From Chthoniobacterales bacterium (GTDB lineage: Bacteria; Verrucomicrobiota; Verrucomicrobiia; Chthoniobacterales; JAATET01), in assembly GCA_015655545.1 (NCBI GenBank), contig JAATET010000012.1, forward strand, positions 1-43,159: 43,159 nt of DNA, read 5' to 3'. Below the pieces are notes generated by a model that was not told the origin of the DNA, did no database searches, and saw only the letters and a program-made list of their open reading frames with translations. Below are positions 6,913-15,010 of the stretch, piece by piece; within the stretch, counting starts at the first letter, position 1; each line of letters starts with the position of its first letter. Made by a program: the position numbers and the translations under genes.

Positions 6913-8006
6913 GCCACTTCGAAATCCAGCGCGAATCGCGCGATGCGGCCCGCCGCATTCGAGCAGCCGGCTCGAGCGAGATTCTCCTTCCACCGGCGCC
7001 AGATTTGCGCGTCGTTCGCAAACGCTCCAGCGACCACTTCCGCCAGCCGCTCGGGATTGCCCGGCGCCTGCGCACCCACGTCGAGCCGCTCGATCAGCGC
7101 GATATTTCCTTCCTCCTGGCCCGGCACCAGATGACTCACCAGAAACGGGCATCGCGCGGCCAGCGCTTCCTGCACGATGGCCCCGCCGGCCTTGCCGATG
7201 AAGGCGTGGTGCCCGCAAAGCAGACGCGGCATCGCATCCGTCCACCCGATGAGACGGCATTTTTCGCCCACGAGACCGGATTCACGAATCGCGTCGAAGG
7301 AGCGCTCGTTGCGGCCAGTGACGACCGTGAGCTCGATATCCGGCAGCTCCAGAAGCAGCCGCATCTGCCTCAGCGTCAGCGTCACCTGCGTGGACGGCAT
7401 GAAAAGCAGCTTCCAGGGCGGACCACCGCTCGCGAGCAACGGCGTCGCATCGGCGAAATAGTGCGCGACCGGAAAGCCGAGGCTGTGCAGGATCTTTTCG
7501 GGCACGCCGCGCGCGGCGAGTGCTTGCGCGGTCTCCTTGTCCGCGACGACGAAGGCATCCGAGAGACAACGATACCACGCGGAGTTCACGCCCATGGAAT
7601 CCGTAATGACCGTGATCATCGGCATATGCACGCCGAGGCGGTTTTTCTGGATTTGTCGAAAAAGGTAGGGGTAAAGCGGATACGTCGAGATGACGACATC
7701 GGGACGAAAATCCACGAGCGCGCGATCGAGCTGATTGCGCAGCGACCGGGTCATCCACATCGTCGCCTCCATCCAGCCGGGACGATCCAGCCAAAGAAAA
7801 ATGAGTTTCCACACCCACGGCGCGCGATTGATCGCAAAGGAATAGCCGACTTTTAAGGTCGAATTCACCGTCGGTGTCGCCTCGGCATACAAATCGCCGA
7901 CGCGCACCTCGGCCTCGCCCGTGGCTTCCAGAGCCTCGCGAATGCTGCGTGCGGCCGTGTTGTGGCCCTCGCCGAAACTCGCCGTGAGCACGAGCACACG
8001 CTTCAT
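6909..8006 (-). CDS. MGDG synthase / diacylglycerol glycosyltransferase-like GT28 protein
   Basis: This 365-residue protein has two Rossmann halves, as in GT-B glycosyltransferases. The N-terminal half has the MGDG-synthase signature GEGHNTAARSIREAL (residues 12-26), which binds the lipid acceptor side. The C-terminal half has the UDP-sugar site segment GKAGGAIVQEALAARCP. Homologues transfer galactose or glucose from UDP-sugar to diacylglycerol, or act as MurG-like enzymes at the inner face of the membrane. The acceptor here is unknown. The ATGA overlap with the permease gene suggests synthesis and export of one glycolipid or glycoside. A neutral reading is processive diacylglycerol glucosyltransferase family. 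Confidence 0.85.
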   Translation of the reverse strand: MKRVLVLTASFGEGHNTAARSIREALEATGEAEVRVGDLYAEATPTVNSTLKVGYSFAINRAPWVWKLIFLWLDRPGWMEATMWMTRSLRNQLDRALVDFRPDVVISTYPLYPYLFRQIQKNRLGVHMPMITVITDSMGVNSAWYRCLSDAFVVADKETAQALAARGVPEKILHSLGFPVAHYFADATPLLASGGPPWKLLFMPSTQVTLTLRQMRLLLELPDIELTVVTGRNERSFDAIRESGLVGEKCRLIGWTDAMPRLLCGHHAFIGKAGGAIVQEALAARCPFLVSHLVPGQEEGNIALIERLDVGAQAPGNPERLAEVVAGAFANDAQIWRRWKENLARAGCSNAAGRIARFALDFEVA

Positions 8007-8158
8007 ACGGCGGCGTCAATCCAAGGCTGCGAGCGCCTTCCGGGATCGTATTTTGGTCTCGTCGTCGTCCTTCTCACGCGACGGCATCTCTAGGGGTTTC
8101 TTAAGCGCCGCACGAGCTTCATCTTTGCGGCCGGCGATGGCGCTCGGGCATCCGCGTT

Positions 8159-8968
8159 CTACTCTCTCCGGGTCAAATCCGCAGCCGGAGGCCACGGCAC
8201 GAAGGCGCTCGTGGTGCGTTGATATTCGCGATACTCGTCGCCGCGCGATTTCAGAGCCTGCGCCTCGGTGGCGGGAATGCCCGTCACCTTGAAAAGGAAG
8301 AAAAGCATGAGCACTGGACAATAGATGGAAATCCAGCCGTCCAGCGTGCCCAGCGCGAAGACAAAATACGCAACCCAGACCAGCCACTCGAAAAAGTAAT
8401 TGGGATGTCGTGAAAAATGCCAAAGCCCGGCTTGGCAGGTTTTGCCTTTGTGACCGGGCTGTGAGCGGAAGCGATGCAGCTGGTAATCGGACACGGCCTC
8501 GCCAAGCACCGCGACGAGCCAGAGCGCCGTGCCCATCCACTCGCAAAGGGCGAGACCAGCTTGTGGATTCGAAGCGGCCATCGCAAGCGGCACGCTCAAG
8601 ATGACGAGCAACAGCGCCTGGAGCTGGAAAAATCCGAAAAACATCAGCCAGGTATGCCGTGGATATTGCTCGCGCAGCGCGGCATGGCGCCCGTCTTCCT
8701 CGGGATGATGTTTCGCGGCGCGCATCCACAAATAGACGCCCAATCGAAGACTCCAGATGGCCGCCATCGAGCAAATGAGCAGCTTGCGCGTGGAGTCGCC
8801 TTCCCCGAGCAAATAATAAATACTCGCGACCACGGAAAACCCGAGCGACCACGCGACATCGACCACGCCGGCGTTGTCGAGCCGCTTGGCCACCAACCAG
8901 GTAAAGGTCATCAGCGCGATGGCCACCGCGGCGGTGGCGGAAATGAGAAACCAGAATGCGTCGTTCAT
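8159..8968 (-). CDS. DUF1295 / steroid 5-alpha-reductase-like membrane protein
   Basis: The protein has 269 residues and about seven membrane helices. The diagnostic C-terminal segment is GLWHFSRHPNYFFEWLVW followed by SRGDEYREYQRTTSAFVPW. This is the DUF1295 family, related to steroid 5-alpha reductases and isoprenylcysteine methyltransferases, whose conserved RHPNYF region binds NADPH or another cofactor. The bacterial substrate is not established. A gap of 152 bp without a convincing gene separates it from the glycosyltransferase gene downstream. The yjbQ stop lies 34 bp upstream, so the two may share a transcript. Confidence 0.85.
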   Translation of the reverse strand: MNDAFWFLISATAAVAIALMTFTWLVAKRLDNAGVVDVAWSLGFSVVASIYYLLGEGDSTRKLLICSMAAIWSLRLGVYLWMRAAKHHPEEDGRHAALREQYPRHTWLMFFGFFQLQALLLVILSVPLAMAASNPQAGLALCEWMGTALWLVAVLGEAVSDYQLHRFRSQPGHKGKTCQAGLWHFSRHPNYFFEWLVWVAYFVFALGTLDGWISIYCPVLMLFFLFKVTGIPATEAQALKSRGDEYREYQRTTSAFVPWPPAADLTRRE

Positions 8969-9002
8969 GTCGTTCTCCCGCCGAATTTCCGGAAGACAGG
9001 CT

Positions 9003-9422
9003 TCATTCGCCGATGATTTTCACCAACGCGCGCTTGCGGCGCAGACCGTCGAATTCCCCGTAAAAAATCCGCTCCCAAGGTCCAAAATCGAGCCGGCCTT
9101 GCGTGACGGCGACGACGACCTCGCGGCCCATGATCGTGCGCTTGAGATGCGCGTCTGCGTTGTCCTCGCCGGTGCGGTTGTGCAGATATTGGCTGTGCGG
9201 CTTTTCGGGCGCGAGTTTCTCCAGCCATTTCTCGAGGTCGGCGTGCAGGCCGCTCTCGTCGTCATTGATGAAGACGCTGGCGGAAATATGCATCGCATTG
9301 ACGAGGCAGAGACCTTCGCGAACGCCGCTTTCGGCGAGGCACTTTTCGACCTCGGGCGTGATATTGAAAAACGCGCGGCGGCGCGGCACGTCGAACCAGA
9401 GTTCTTTGCGGAAGGTTTTCAT
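9003..9422 (-). CDS. yjbQ: YjbQ family (UPF0047) protein
   Basis: The protein has 139 residues, the normal length of the UPF0047/YjbQ family. The conserved segments are in order: the N-terminal strand with [44 protein letters not shown] and the C-terminal [13 protein letters not shown]. His residues in the MHIS and DAHLK motifs form the conserved metal or ligand pocket of this small beta-alpha fold. Some homologues are reported to have weak thiamin phosphate synthase activity, but the real role is unsettled. It is followed by the DUF1295 gene and preceded by parB, with about 100 bp on that side. Confidence 0.9.
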   Translation of the reverse strand: MKTFRKELWFDVPRRRAFFNITPEVEKCLAESGVREGLCLVNAMHISASVFINDDESGLHADLEKWLEKLAPEKPHSQYLHNRTGEDNADAHLKRTIMGREVVVAVTQGRLDFGPWERIFYGEFDGLRRKRALVKIIGE

Positions 9423-9524
9423 TGCAGGAATTTATGAGGATCGGATGCGGCGCGCTAAAAATTCCGGCAAGCGCGCACGAGATCAAGCGCCGCGGAGCGC
9501 CGCACGAGGCCCGGCCGCGCCGCC

Positions 9525-10409
9525 TCAGTCGGCCCGGACTCCGAGCTCCTGCAGAATTCGCTGAAGGTCGTCGTTGCCATAATACTCGATGGTGATGCTG
9601 CCTTGCTTCTCACCATGATGAATTACGACCCTCGTCGCCAAACGATGCTGCAATAAATTCTGCACATGCAGAACGGCGGGGGCGACCTCGGGGTCGGATT
9701 TGCCGCCGCGCTTGCGGGAGCCGTTGCCGGTTTTCGACAGCTGCGTGGCCGCGAGCTTTTCCGCCGTGCGCACGGATGCGGACTGGCGAATGATAATATC
9801 GGCGAGCAGCTTCTGCTCCTCCTTGGATTTTAGCGAAAGAAGAACTTTGGCGTGGCCGACGGAGATCAATCCCTGGCGCACCATGCTCTGCACATCGGCG
9901 TCGAGATCGAGCAGGCGCATGGAGTTCGCGATCGAGGCGCGGCTTTTTCCGACGCGGCGTGAGATTTCCTCCTGCGTGAGTTTGAATTCGCGCGAAAGCC
10001 GGCAGTAGGCCGTCGCTTCTTCGATCGGATTCAGGTCCTCGCGCTGAAGATTCTCAATGAGCGCGAGTTCGAGGACTTCCTGGTCGCTCGCCTTGCGCAC
10101 GATGGCCGGCGCCTCGAGAAGGCCGACGATTTGCGAGGCGCGCCAGCGGCGTTCGCCGGCGATGAGCTCGTATCGCGCGCCGGACTTGCGCACGATCAGC
10201 GGCTGGATGATGCCGCGCTCGCGAATCGATTCGACGAGCTCGTTGAGATGCTCGGCGCGGAATTCCTGCCGCGGCTGGAGCGGGCTCGGAAAGATGTCGC
10301 CAAGCGGAATCGACTGGATGCGCTCGCCATCGGCCTCGGCGGGAACGGGCGCCGCGACCCTCGTATTAATGAGGGCTCCGAGTCCTTTTCCGAGCGCCGG
10401 TTTTGCCAT
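9525..10409 (-). CDS. parB: Chromosome-partitioning protein ParB (Spo0J family)
   Basis: The protein has 294 residues. The N-terminus KPALGKGLGALI is the ParA-stimulating start of chromosomal ParB proteins, which fixes the start at 10409 rather than 33 bp upstream. The CTP-binding ParB/Srx domain follows, with SPLQPRQEF, then the conserved motifs IAGERRWRA and ALIENLQREDLNPIEEA. The helix-turn-helix is LTQEEISRRVGKSRASIANS, and a Lys/Arg-rich linker leads to the C-terminal dimerisation domain. ParB loads at parS sites and slides as a CTP clamp to organise the origin region. The usual upstream partner parA is not adjacent: the next gene, 76 bp away, is divergent. No convincing parS is seen in the window. 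Confidence 0.93.
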   Translation of the reverse strand: MAKPALGKGLGALINTRVAAPVPAEADGERIQSIPLGDIFPSPLQPRQEFRAEHLNELVESIRERGIIQPLIVRKSGARYELIAGERRWRASQIVGLLEAPAIVRKASDQEVLELALIENLQREDLNPIEEATAYCRLSREFKLTQEEISRRVGKSRASIANSMRLLDLDADVQSMVRQGLISVGHAKVLLSLKSKEEQKLLADIIIRQSASVRTAEKLAATQLSKTGNGSRKRGGKSDPEVAPAVLHVQNLLQHRLATRVVIHHGEKQGSITIEYYGNDDLQRILQELGVRAD

Positions 10410-10485
10410 GGGGGTTTGAGCGTAGAGATCGTGCGTGCGCAAATCAACTTGAACGTCGCCCCCAGAAATAACGAATGTGCGCGCG

Positions 10486-11157
10486 ATGGCACGCGCTCAT
10501 TTTCCGTTCGATGAAATTGCGCGGTGCCGCGCGCCCGATGGAATCGACGGCGCGCACCAGATGGCGCTCGACGAAGTGCTGCTGCGATCCGCGGAACGCC
10601 CCATGCTGCGCGTCTATCGATGGGCGCAGCGCGAGGTGACGTTTGGTTACCCGCAGCGCTGGGAGGAAGCTCGAGTTTTTGCCGGAGGGCGTCCGATCAC
10701 GCGACGCTGCACGGGAGGCGGAATGGTCGAGCATGGCGAGGATGCGACCGTCGCGCTGGCGGTGCCGGCTTCGCATCCGTTCTCGCGGCTCGCGCCGGCG
10801 GAAACGTATCGGCAAATTCACGAGGCCATTCGCGGAGCATTGCGCGGCGAGGATCTGCGCCTGGCGGACGGCGAGGATTGCACAGGCGGGCCCGCGTGTT
10901 TTGTGAGCCCGGTCCCGGCGGATATTTTGCGGGGCGGCCGCAAGATCGCCGGCGGCGCGCAGCGGCGTTCGCGCGACGGGTTTCTCTATCAAGGCAGCGT
11001 GCAGGGTCTCTCCGTGGACGACAATTTCAGCGAACGGCTCGGGGCGGCTTTGGCACAAAGGGTCTCGGAATGGGTTCCGAAGGCGGATTGGGAAAGTTTA
11101 CGGGACGAGCTGGTGGCGACGCGCTACGGCAGCGCGGAGTGGAATCAAAGGCGCTAA
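10486..11157 (+). CDS. Lipoate-protein ligase A-like protein (BPL/LplA/LipB fold)
   Basis: The protein has 223 residues. Family motifs are in order: an N-terminal MALDEVLL, the adenylate-binding loop RRCTGGGMVEH (typically RRxSGGGxVxH), and KIAGGAQRR with the lysine that contacts the acyl-adenylate, followed by GFLYQGSV. Members transfer lipoate or octanoate to E2 subunits of 2-oxoacid dehydrogenases and to GcvH. Whether this one is a ligase, an octanoyltransferase (LipM/LipL type) or another cofactor ligase cannot be decided. ATG at 10486 is preferred over the GTG three codons earlier. It is divergent from parB with a short shared intergenic region. Confidence 0.75.
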   Translation: MARAHFPFDEIARCRAPDGIDGAHQMALDEVLLRSAERPMLRVYRWAQREVTFGYPQRWEEARVFAGGRPITRRCTGGGMVEHGEDATVALAVPASHPFSRLAPAETYRQIHEAIRGALRGEDLRLADGEDCTGGPACFVSPVPADILRGGRKIAGGAQRRSRDGFLYQGSVQGLSVDDNFSERLGAALAQRVSEWVPKADWESLRDELVATRYGSAEWNQRR

Positions 11158-11238
11158 TCCGTTCCCGGGTAGGATGGCGGGGTTCAGCATTCTATCTTCG
11201 ACGAATAGTCGGACGCATGCGCCACGCGGCTCACCTGC

Positions 11239-11880
11239 TTATTGGACAGGCTCCGTCCACCTTTCGCCCTTCTTCAGCGCCTCGAAGGAAATATCCAGCA
11301 CGGGATAATTTTTCCAGCCGCGAAAGTCGTAATGCCACCATTCGAAAGGACAAGGCTCGAAGCCGTGGCGTGACATGGCCTGCTGGAGCCTGAGCATGTT
11401 CGCGCGCTGCACGGCGGTCATCGTCCTCGAATCGCGATGCGCGGCCTCGGTGAAATCGTCGAACGGGCTCGGCATCGCGAGTTCGTTGCCCATTTTATCG
11501 ACCAGCGTGACGTCCACGGCCGTGCCGCGCGTGTGGCGGCCTTTGTTGAGCGCGGGATTCGAGACGTAGCGCTCGTCGCGGATCAAATCCCACATTTTTT
11601 GCTGCACGGAGAGCGGGCGGTAGCCGTCGTAGATTTTCAAGCCGAGGCCTTCCTTGGCGAGATCGGCCTGCACCGCATGCAGGGCGGCGGCTACGTCGCG
11701 GTGGACGTAAGCCTGGGGAAACGGATAGAGCGACTCGCCGGTGAAATTGTGGCGCGTCGCATAGCGAATCTCCTCGAGCAGCGGGGGTCGGATCGTCCCG
11801 ACATCGACGAGATGATGCTCGACGGGCGCAGCCTGCGACGCGGCCGCAAGGAGCCATGCCGCGAGGAGCAGCGGCCTCAT
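11239..11880 (-). CDS. D-alanyl-D-alanine dipeptidase, VanX/DdpX type (peptidase M15D)
   Basis: This 213-residue protein starts with a signal peptide (PLLLAAWLLAAASQA). It carries the M15D motifs: IYDGYRPLS with the conserved arginine, the zinc motif KGRHTRGTAVDVTLVD (compare SxHxxGxAxD) and the second zinc and catalytic motif EWWHYDF. These enzymes hydrolyse the dipeptide D-Ala-D-Ala, for vancomycin resistance (VanX) or for recycling and use of cell-wall dipeptide (DdpX). The signal peptide points to an exported enzyme, unlike cytoplasmic VanX. That favours turnover of released peptide rather than precursor switching, and no vanHA genes are nearby. The start overlaps the stop of the lipoprotein gene (ATGA), so the two are co-translated. 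Confidence 0.85.
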   Translation of the reverse strand: MRPLLLAAWLLAAASQAAPVEHHLVDVGTIRPPLLEEIRYATRHNFTGESLYPFPQAYVHRDVAAALHAVQADLAKEGLGLKIYDGYRPLSVQQKMWDLIRDERYVSNPALNKGRHTRGTAVDVTLVDKMGNELAMPSPFDDFTEAAHRDSRTMTAVQRANMLRLQQAMSRHGFEPCPFEWWHYDFRGWKNYPVLDISFEALKKGERWTEPVQ

Positions 11881-12365
11881 TTTGCCTCGGGGTGGCGTGC
11901 GACGAGTTCGACGAGGATTTTTTTCGAGGTGCTCGATTTTTGCTGGCGCAACAGGGCGGCGCTGGCGGGGAAGCCGCCCCATCGGATGATCTCGATCGTC
12001 ACGTAATGCATGCCGGAATTCGACAACGCCGCGGCGGCGGGCTTGTAGAGCAGGAGCGTGTTTTTGCCGACGATATCGTCCGTGAAGTCATCGACTTCGT
12101 AGAGCTCGCCCGTGGCCAAAACGCGGAAAAGCGTGCCCGCCGGCCAGCGCGCCCAATCGGCCGCGGCGCTGGAAATGGAGCCGCTTTGGTAGCGGGTGCT
12201 GCGGGCCGTGGCGGCGGGGGAGCCGGCCTCGCTCGCGGCGCCGGCGTAGGAGGTGACGTTGACTTTTTGATAAACATCGCGCGCCAGAGGTTCGTCGTAG
12301 CCGGACTCGGGGCTGGCGCAGCCGGCGAGCGCAACGAGGGCAAGAAAAGCAGCGAAAGGGCGCAC
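11877..12365 (-). CDS. 3D-domain (double-psi barrel) lipoprotein
   Basis: The protein has 162 residues. A lipoprotein signal ends in the lipobox LAGC with Cys16. The mature part contains VNVTSY, then SAAADWARWPAGTLFRV and YEVDDFTDDIVGKNTLLLYK. This layout matches the 3D domain, a double-psi beta-barrel named for three conserved Asp residues and found in MltA and related cell-wall proteins. Asp residues are visible at DW, DDF and DD. It is probably anchored to a membrane and contacts peptidoglycan, but whether it is catalytic is not clear. It lies between the ATP-grasp-like gene (43 bp upstream) and the VanX-type gene (ATGA overlap). Confidence 0.65.
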   Translation of the reverse strand: MRPFAAFLALVALAGCASPESGYDEPLARDVYQKVNVTSYAGAASEAGSPAATARSTRYQSGSISSAAADWARWPAGTLFRVLATGELYEVDDFTDDIVGKNTLLLYKPAAAALSNSGMHYVTIEIIRWGGFPASAALLRQQKSSTSKKILVELVARHPEAK

Positions 12366-12408
12366 GGTTTTGTTGGTAGAAAATCCGTCCGCGGAAGGCG
12401 AGCGATTT

Positions 12409-13734
12409 TCAATCCACCACCGACGTCGGCACGAGAATCGCCTCGGACATGCCGTGGAGGAGCTTTTTGTCCTGCGGGCAGATCGTCGCCAGCGCGCCGG
12501 CGCATTTCACGCGGCCTGCGCCGGGGAAAAAATAGGGGCAAAGCCGCACGCGGCCGCGCATGGCGACGAGCGCTCCGGATTCCTCGTCGAGCCATGGATG
12601 CTCGATCACGCGGCCTTTGTGGAATTGCTGGAGCAGGTGCGGCTGGCGGCCGTAGTCCGCGAGCGCGGCGGCGAGTTCTTCGCGCCATTCGGTCTGCGGC
12701 ACGTCCTGCGCCATGACGACGCCGCGCGAGCCCCACGCCGTCTCGCTGAAGCCGCTTATCTTGAGAATGAGTTCGCGCTGCTTTTGGCTGAACTCCGCCA
12801 CTTCGCCCCAGCTTTGCACTTCGAGGCGCGGAAGCACGGCGTGCGGCGGCAGCGGCGCGGGATCGACGAGCCAGGTGTAGGGAATGACTTTTCGCAAGGC
12901 GGCGAGCGATTTTTCGCCGAGTTCGCGGCGCCAGTAGCCCTCCAATGGACGCAGCCAGAAAAGGCCGAACCAGAGTTTCTCCTCGAGCTGCGGCTTGAAA
13001 GGGGGCGTGACGCGCAATTCGCCGGCCCGCGCTTTCTCGAGGAGCTGCGGGGCGCAGCGGACGTTCGCGAGATCGAATAATTCGAAAAAGCGGTAGACCG
13101 CCGCCTGCCAGTCGTCGCGCGGGGCGTCGCCGAACACGCGCCAGGATTTTTGGCTGCGCTCGTTCAGGCGCGCGGCGAGCCATTCCATTTCCGGGCGGTA
13201 GGTCGCAGCCTCTTCGGAGACGACGATGTCCCCGCCGGGAACGATGGAGGCGAAGCCGTCGAGCATGCCATCCGCGCCGCCAAGAATGTCCTCGCCCAGC
13301 GCGGCGTATTCGCGTCCCAGCCAGGCGGTGAGCCCGATGCCGCCGGGGACGCTGTCGATTTCCGCAATCGTGAAACCTTCCTCGGTGAGCACGAGGTCGG
13401 GCCGCAACACAGCGGGAATTTCGTCGCGGAAACGCCGATCCCGCGAAGCCTCGACGAGCCCGGGCGGCTTGCCGCGGTCGAGCAGGCCGGCGATCCACGC
13501 GGGCTGGCGCCCATCGTAGCTGAGGCGGTAGAGCTGGTTGCAGGCTTTGACGAATTGCCAGAGCCGGTAGCCGAGCTGGTCGATCTCGGCCGCGAAAGCG
13601 CCCGTGACCGGAAATGCCCGCGGCGACACGCGCCACGATTTTTCGTGAAAGAGGCCGCCTTTCGGCAGCGACTCGCGCACGCGGCGGGCGCGCGCCAATT
13701 CCTCGATATCCGCTCCGGCAGCGACCGCGCTCAT
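12409..13734 (-). CDS. Uncharacterised protein with ATP-grasp-like features, 441 residues
   Basis: I do not recognise a named family. The start at 13734 is chosen because ATG there overlaps the ruvA stop (ATGA); the very long upstream frame is a shadow of ruvA and the opposite-strand gene. The C-terminal part resembles an ATP-grasp fold of the circularly permuted type: LKISGFSETAWGSRGVVMA as a nucleotide-binding loop, an EW...LLQQF strand, then acidic and Arg-rich segments (GRVRLCPYFF). The middle has TIAEIDSVPGGIGLTAWLGR, which could be an acidic metal or substrate site. ATP-grasp enzymes join an acyl phosphate to an amine or thiol. Given the VanX-type and 3D-lipoprotein neighbours, a peptide or cell-wall ligase is a guess. 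Confidence 0.5.
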   Translation of the reverse strand: MSAVAAGADIEELARARRVRESLPKGGLFHEKSWRVSPRAFPVTGAFAAEIDQLGYRLWQFVKACNQLYRLSYDGRQPAWIAGLLDRGKPPGLVEASRDRRFRDEIPAVLRPDLVLTEEGFTIAEIDSVPGGIGLTAWLGREYAALGEDILGGADGMLDGFASIVPGGDIVVSEEAATYRPEMEWLAARLNERSQKSWRVFGDAPRDDWQAAVYRFFELFDLANVRCAPQLLEKARAGELRVTPPFKPQLEEKLWFGLFWLRPLEGYWRRELGEKSLAALRKVIPYTWLVDPAPLPPHAVLPRLEVQSWGEVAEFSQKQRELILKISGFSETAWGSRGVVMAQDVPQTEWREELAAALADYGRQPHLLQQFHKGRVIEHPWLDEESGALVAMRGRVRLCPYFFPGAGRVKCAGALATICPQDKKLLHGMSEAILVPTSVVD

Positions 13735-14339
13735 CGCGTGAGGATTTTCAACGCCTGCCGCACGAGCACCTCGGATTCCGTGGCCGCGCCCTCGATTTCG
13801 AGCACGCGTTTGACGGCCTTGTGCGCCTCGACCTGCTTGTAGCCGAGCGTGATGAGCGCGAGCACGGCGTCGTGCATGATGATGTCCGCCGGCGTCGGAG
13901 CGTGCGTGGCGCTGGCGGCCTCCCATTCGGCGGCGACGCCGAGCTTGTCCTTGAGCTCGAGCACGACGCGCTCGGCGGTTTTCTTTCCCACGCCGCTGAT
14001 TTTCGAAATGGCCGCCGTGTCGGCCGCGACAACCGCGGCTTTGAACGAATCCACGCTCATGCCGCTGAGGATCGCGAGCGCGAGTTTCGGGCCGACGCCG
14101 GTGACGTGGTGCACGAGCAGGCGGTAGAGGTCGCGCTCGGCGCGGGAGCAGAAGCCGATGAGGATGTGTTCGTCCTCGCGAATGACGAGCTGGGTGAAAA
14201 TATGCACCTGCGTTCCGGGCGCGGGCAGCCGATCGTAGCTGGAGAGCGGAATTAAAACCTGATAGCCGACGCCGCCGACATTGACGATGATCTGCGTGGG
14301 CAGCGCCTCTTCCAACTTGCCTTCCAAAAACGTAATCAT
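13731..14339 (-). CDS. ruvA: Holliday junction branch migration protein RuvA
   Basis: The protein has 202 residues, standard for RuvA. MITFLEGKLEE is the conserved start and fixes the initiation codon at 14339. The OB-fold domain I is followed by the two helix-hairpin-helix motifs, VTGVGPKLALAILSG and ISGVGKKTAERVVLELKDKL. The C-terminal domain III (HDAVLALITLGYKQVEAHKAV) binds and stimulates the RuvB ATPase. The RuvA tetramer holds the four-way junction during recombination. ruvB and ruvC are not adjacent. It is the first gene of a minus-strand cluster, and its start codon shares the tetranucleotide CATG with that of the divergent gene. Confidence 0.96.
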   Translation of the reverse strand: MITFLEGKLEEALPTQIIVNVGGVGYQVLIPLSSYDRLPAPGTQVHIFTQLVIREDEHILIGFCSRAERDLYRLLVHHVTGVGPKLALAILSGMSVDSFKAAVVAADTAAISKISGVGKKTAERVVLELKDKLGVAAEWEAASATHAPTPADIIMHDAVLALITLGYKQVEAHKAVKRVLEIEGAATESEVLVRQALKILTR

Positions 14340-14970
14340 GCGACCGCACACGATTAACAGACCGCACCAAAAACACAAACGCCGCTGGCTGGCCGCGGCG
14401 CTGATCTTTGTCATAGCAGCTCGGGCCGGTCTGGCGCAGGAGGCGGCCTTGCATCTGGTTTTTCAACCCGCGTTCATGCGCCCGGACTACGCCTTGTCCA
14501 TCCCCGGAACGAAAGAAACGATTCTCACTCCCGCACGCGTGCAGGGCGAAGAGGTCACGTTCCTGAAAAAGGACGAGATCGCACGCCTGAAGCTCGATCT
14601 CGATTCGATCCGCCGGGTAACCGCCGCTTCGGCGAGGGCCGTGCTCGCCAAGTTGAAACCGGAATACGTGCGCGACAAAAAAGGCGTCATCATTTACGCG
14701 CTGCTTGCCTCGGACTCGCCCGCCACGGCCAGCGCCGTGCTGGCGCCGGACTTCGCCGATCGATTCGCGGACACGTTCGGTCCGGACATTCTCGTCGCCA
14801 TTCCCACCCGCTACCGGATTTACGTTTATCCCGCGCTCGCCTCGCACTTTCAGGACACTGCGAACCTCGTGCTCGGTGATTATGAAATTTCCGGTTACCC
14901 CGTGAGCAAGGAAGTCTTCCGCATCACGCCGAATGGCCTGCAAGCCGTCGGCAAGTTCAGCGAACGTTAG
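14338..14970 (+). CDS. Exported protein of unknown function (possibly DUF1444-like)
   Basis: The protein has 210 residues. The N-terminus is basic and followed by a hydrophobic stretch (RRWLAAALIFVIAARAGLAQ), a good signal peptide with cleavage after GLAQ or nearby. The C-terminal half reads LLASDSPATASAVLAPDFAD and FGPDILVAIPTRYRIYV. This order loosely recalls DUF1444 proteins, in which a leucine-rich segment precedes a VAxPxR strand; the resemblance is weak. The ATG at 14338 overlaps the ruvA start on the other strand by two bases, and the next in-frame ATG would remove the signal peptide. It is followed by hpt after 40 bp. Confidence 0.6.
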   Translation: MRPHTINRPHQKHKRRWLAAALIFVIAARAGLAQEAALHLVFQPAFMRPDYALSIPGTKETILTPARVQGEEVTFLKKDEIARLKLDLDSIRRVTAASARAVLAKLKPEYVRDKKGVIIYALLASDSPATASAVLAPDFADRFADTFGPDILVAIPTRYRIYVYPALASHFQDTANLVLGDYEISGYPVSKEVFRITPNGLQAVGKFSER

Positions 14971-15010
14971 CGCTTTCGTGTTCCATATCGTTTGCTAGCC
15001 TGCGATTCCC

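Noticed and set aside
12409..14943. 844-residue minus-strand frame
   Set aside because: Only the last 441 residues look like protein; the first part is out-of-frame ruvA and antisense of the exported protein.
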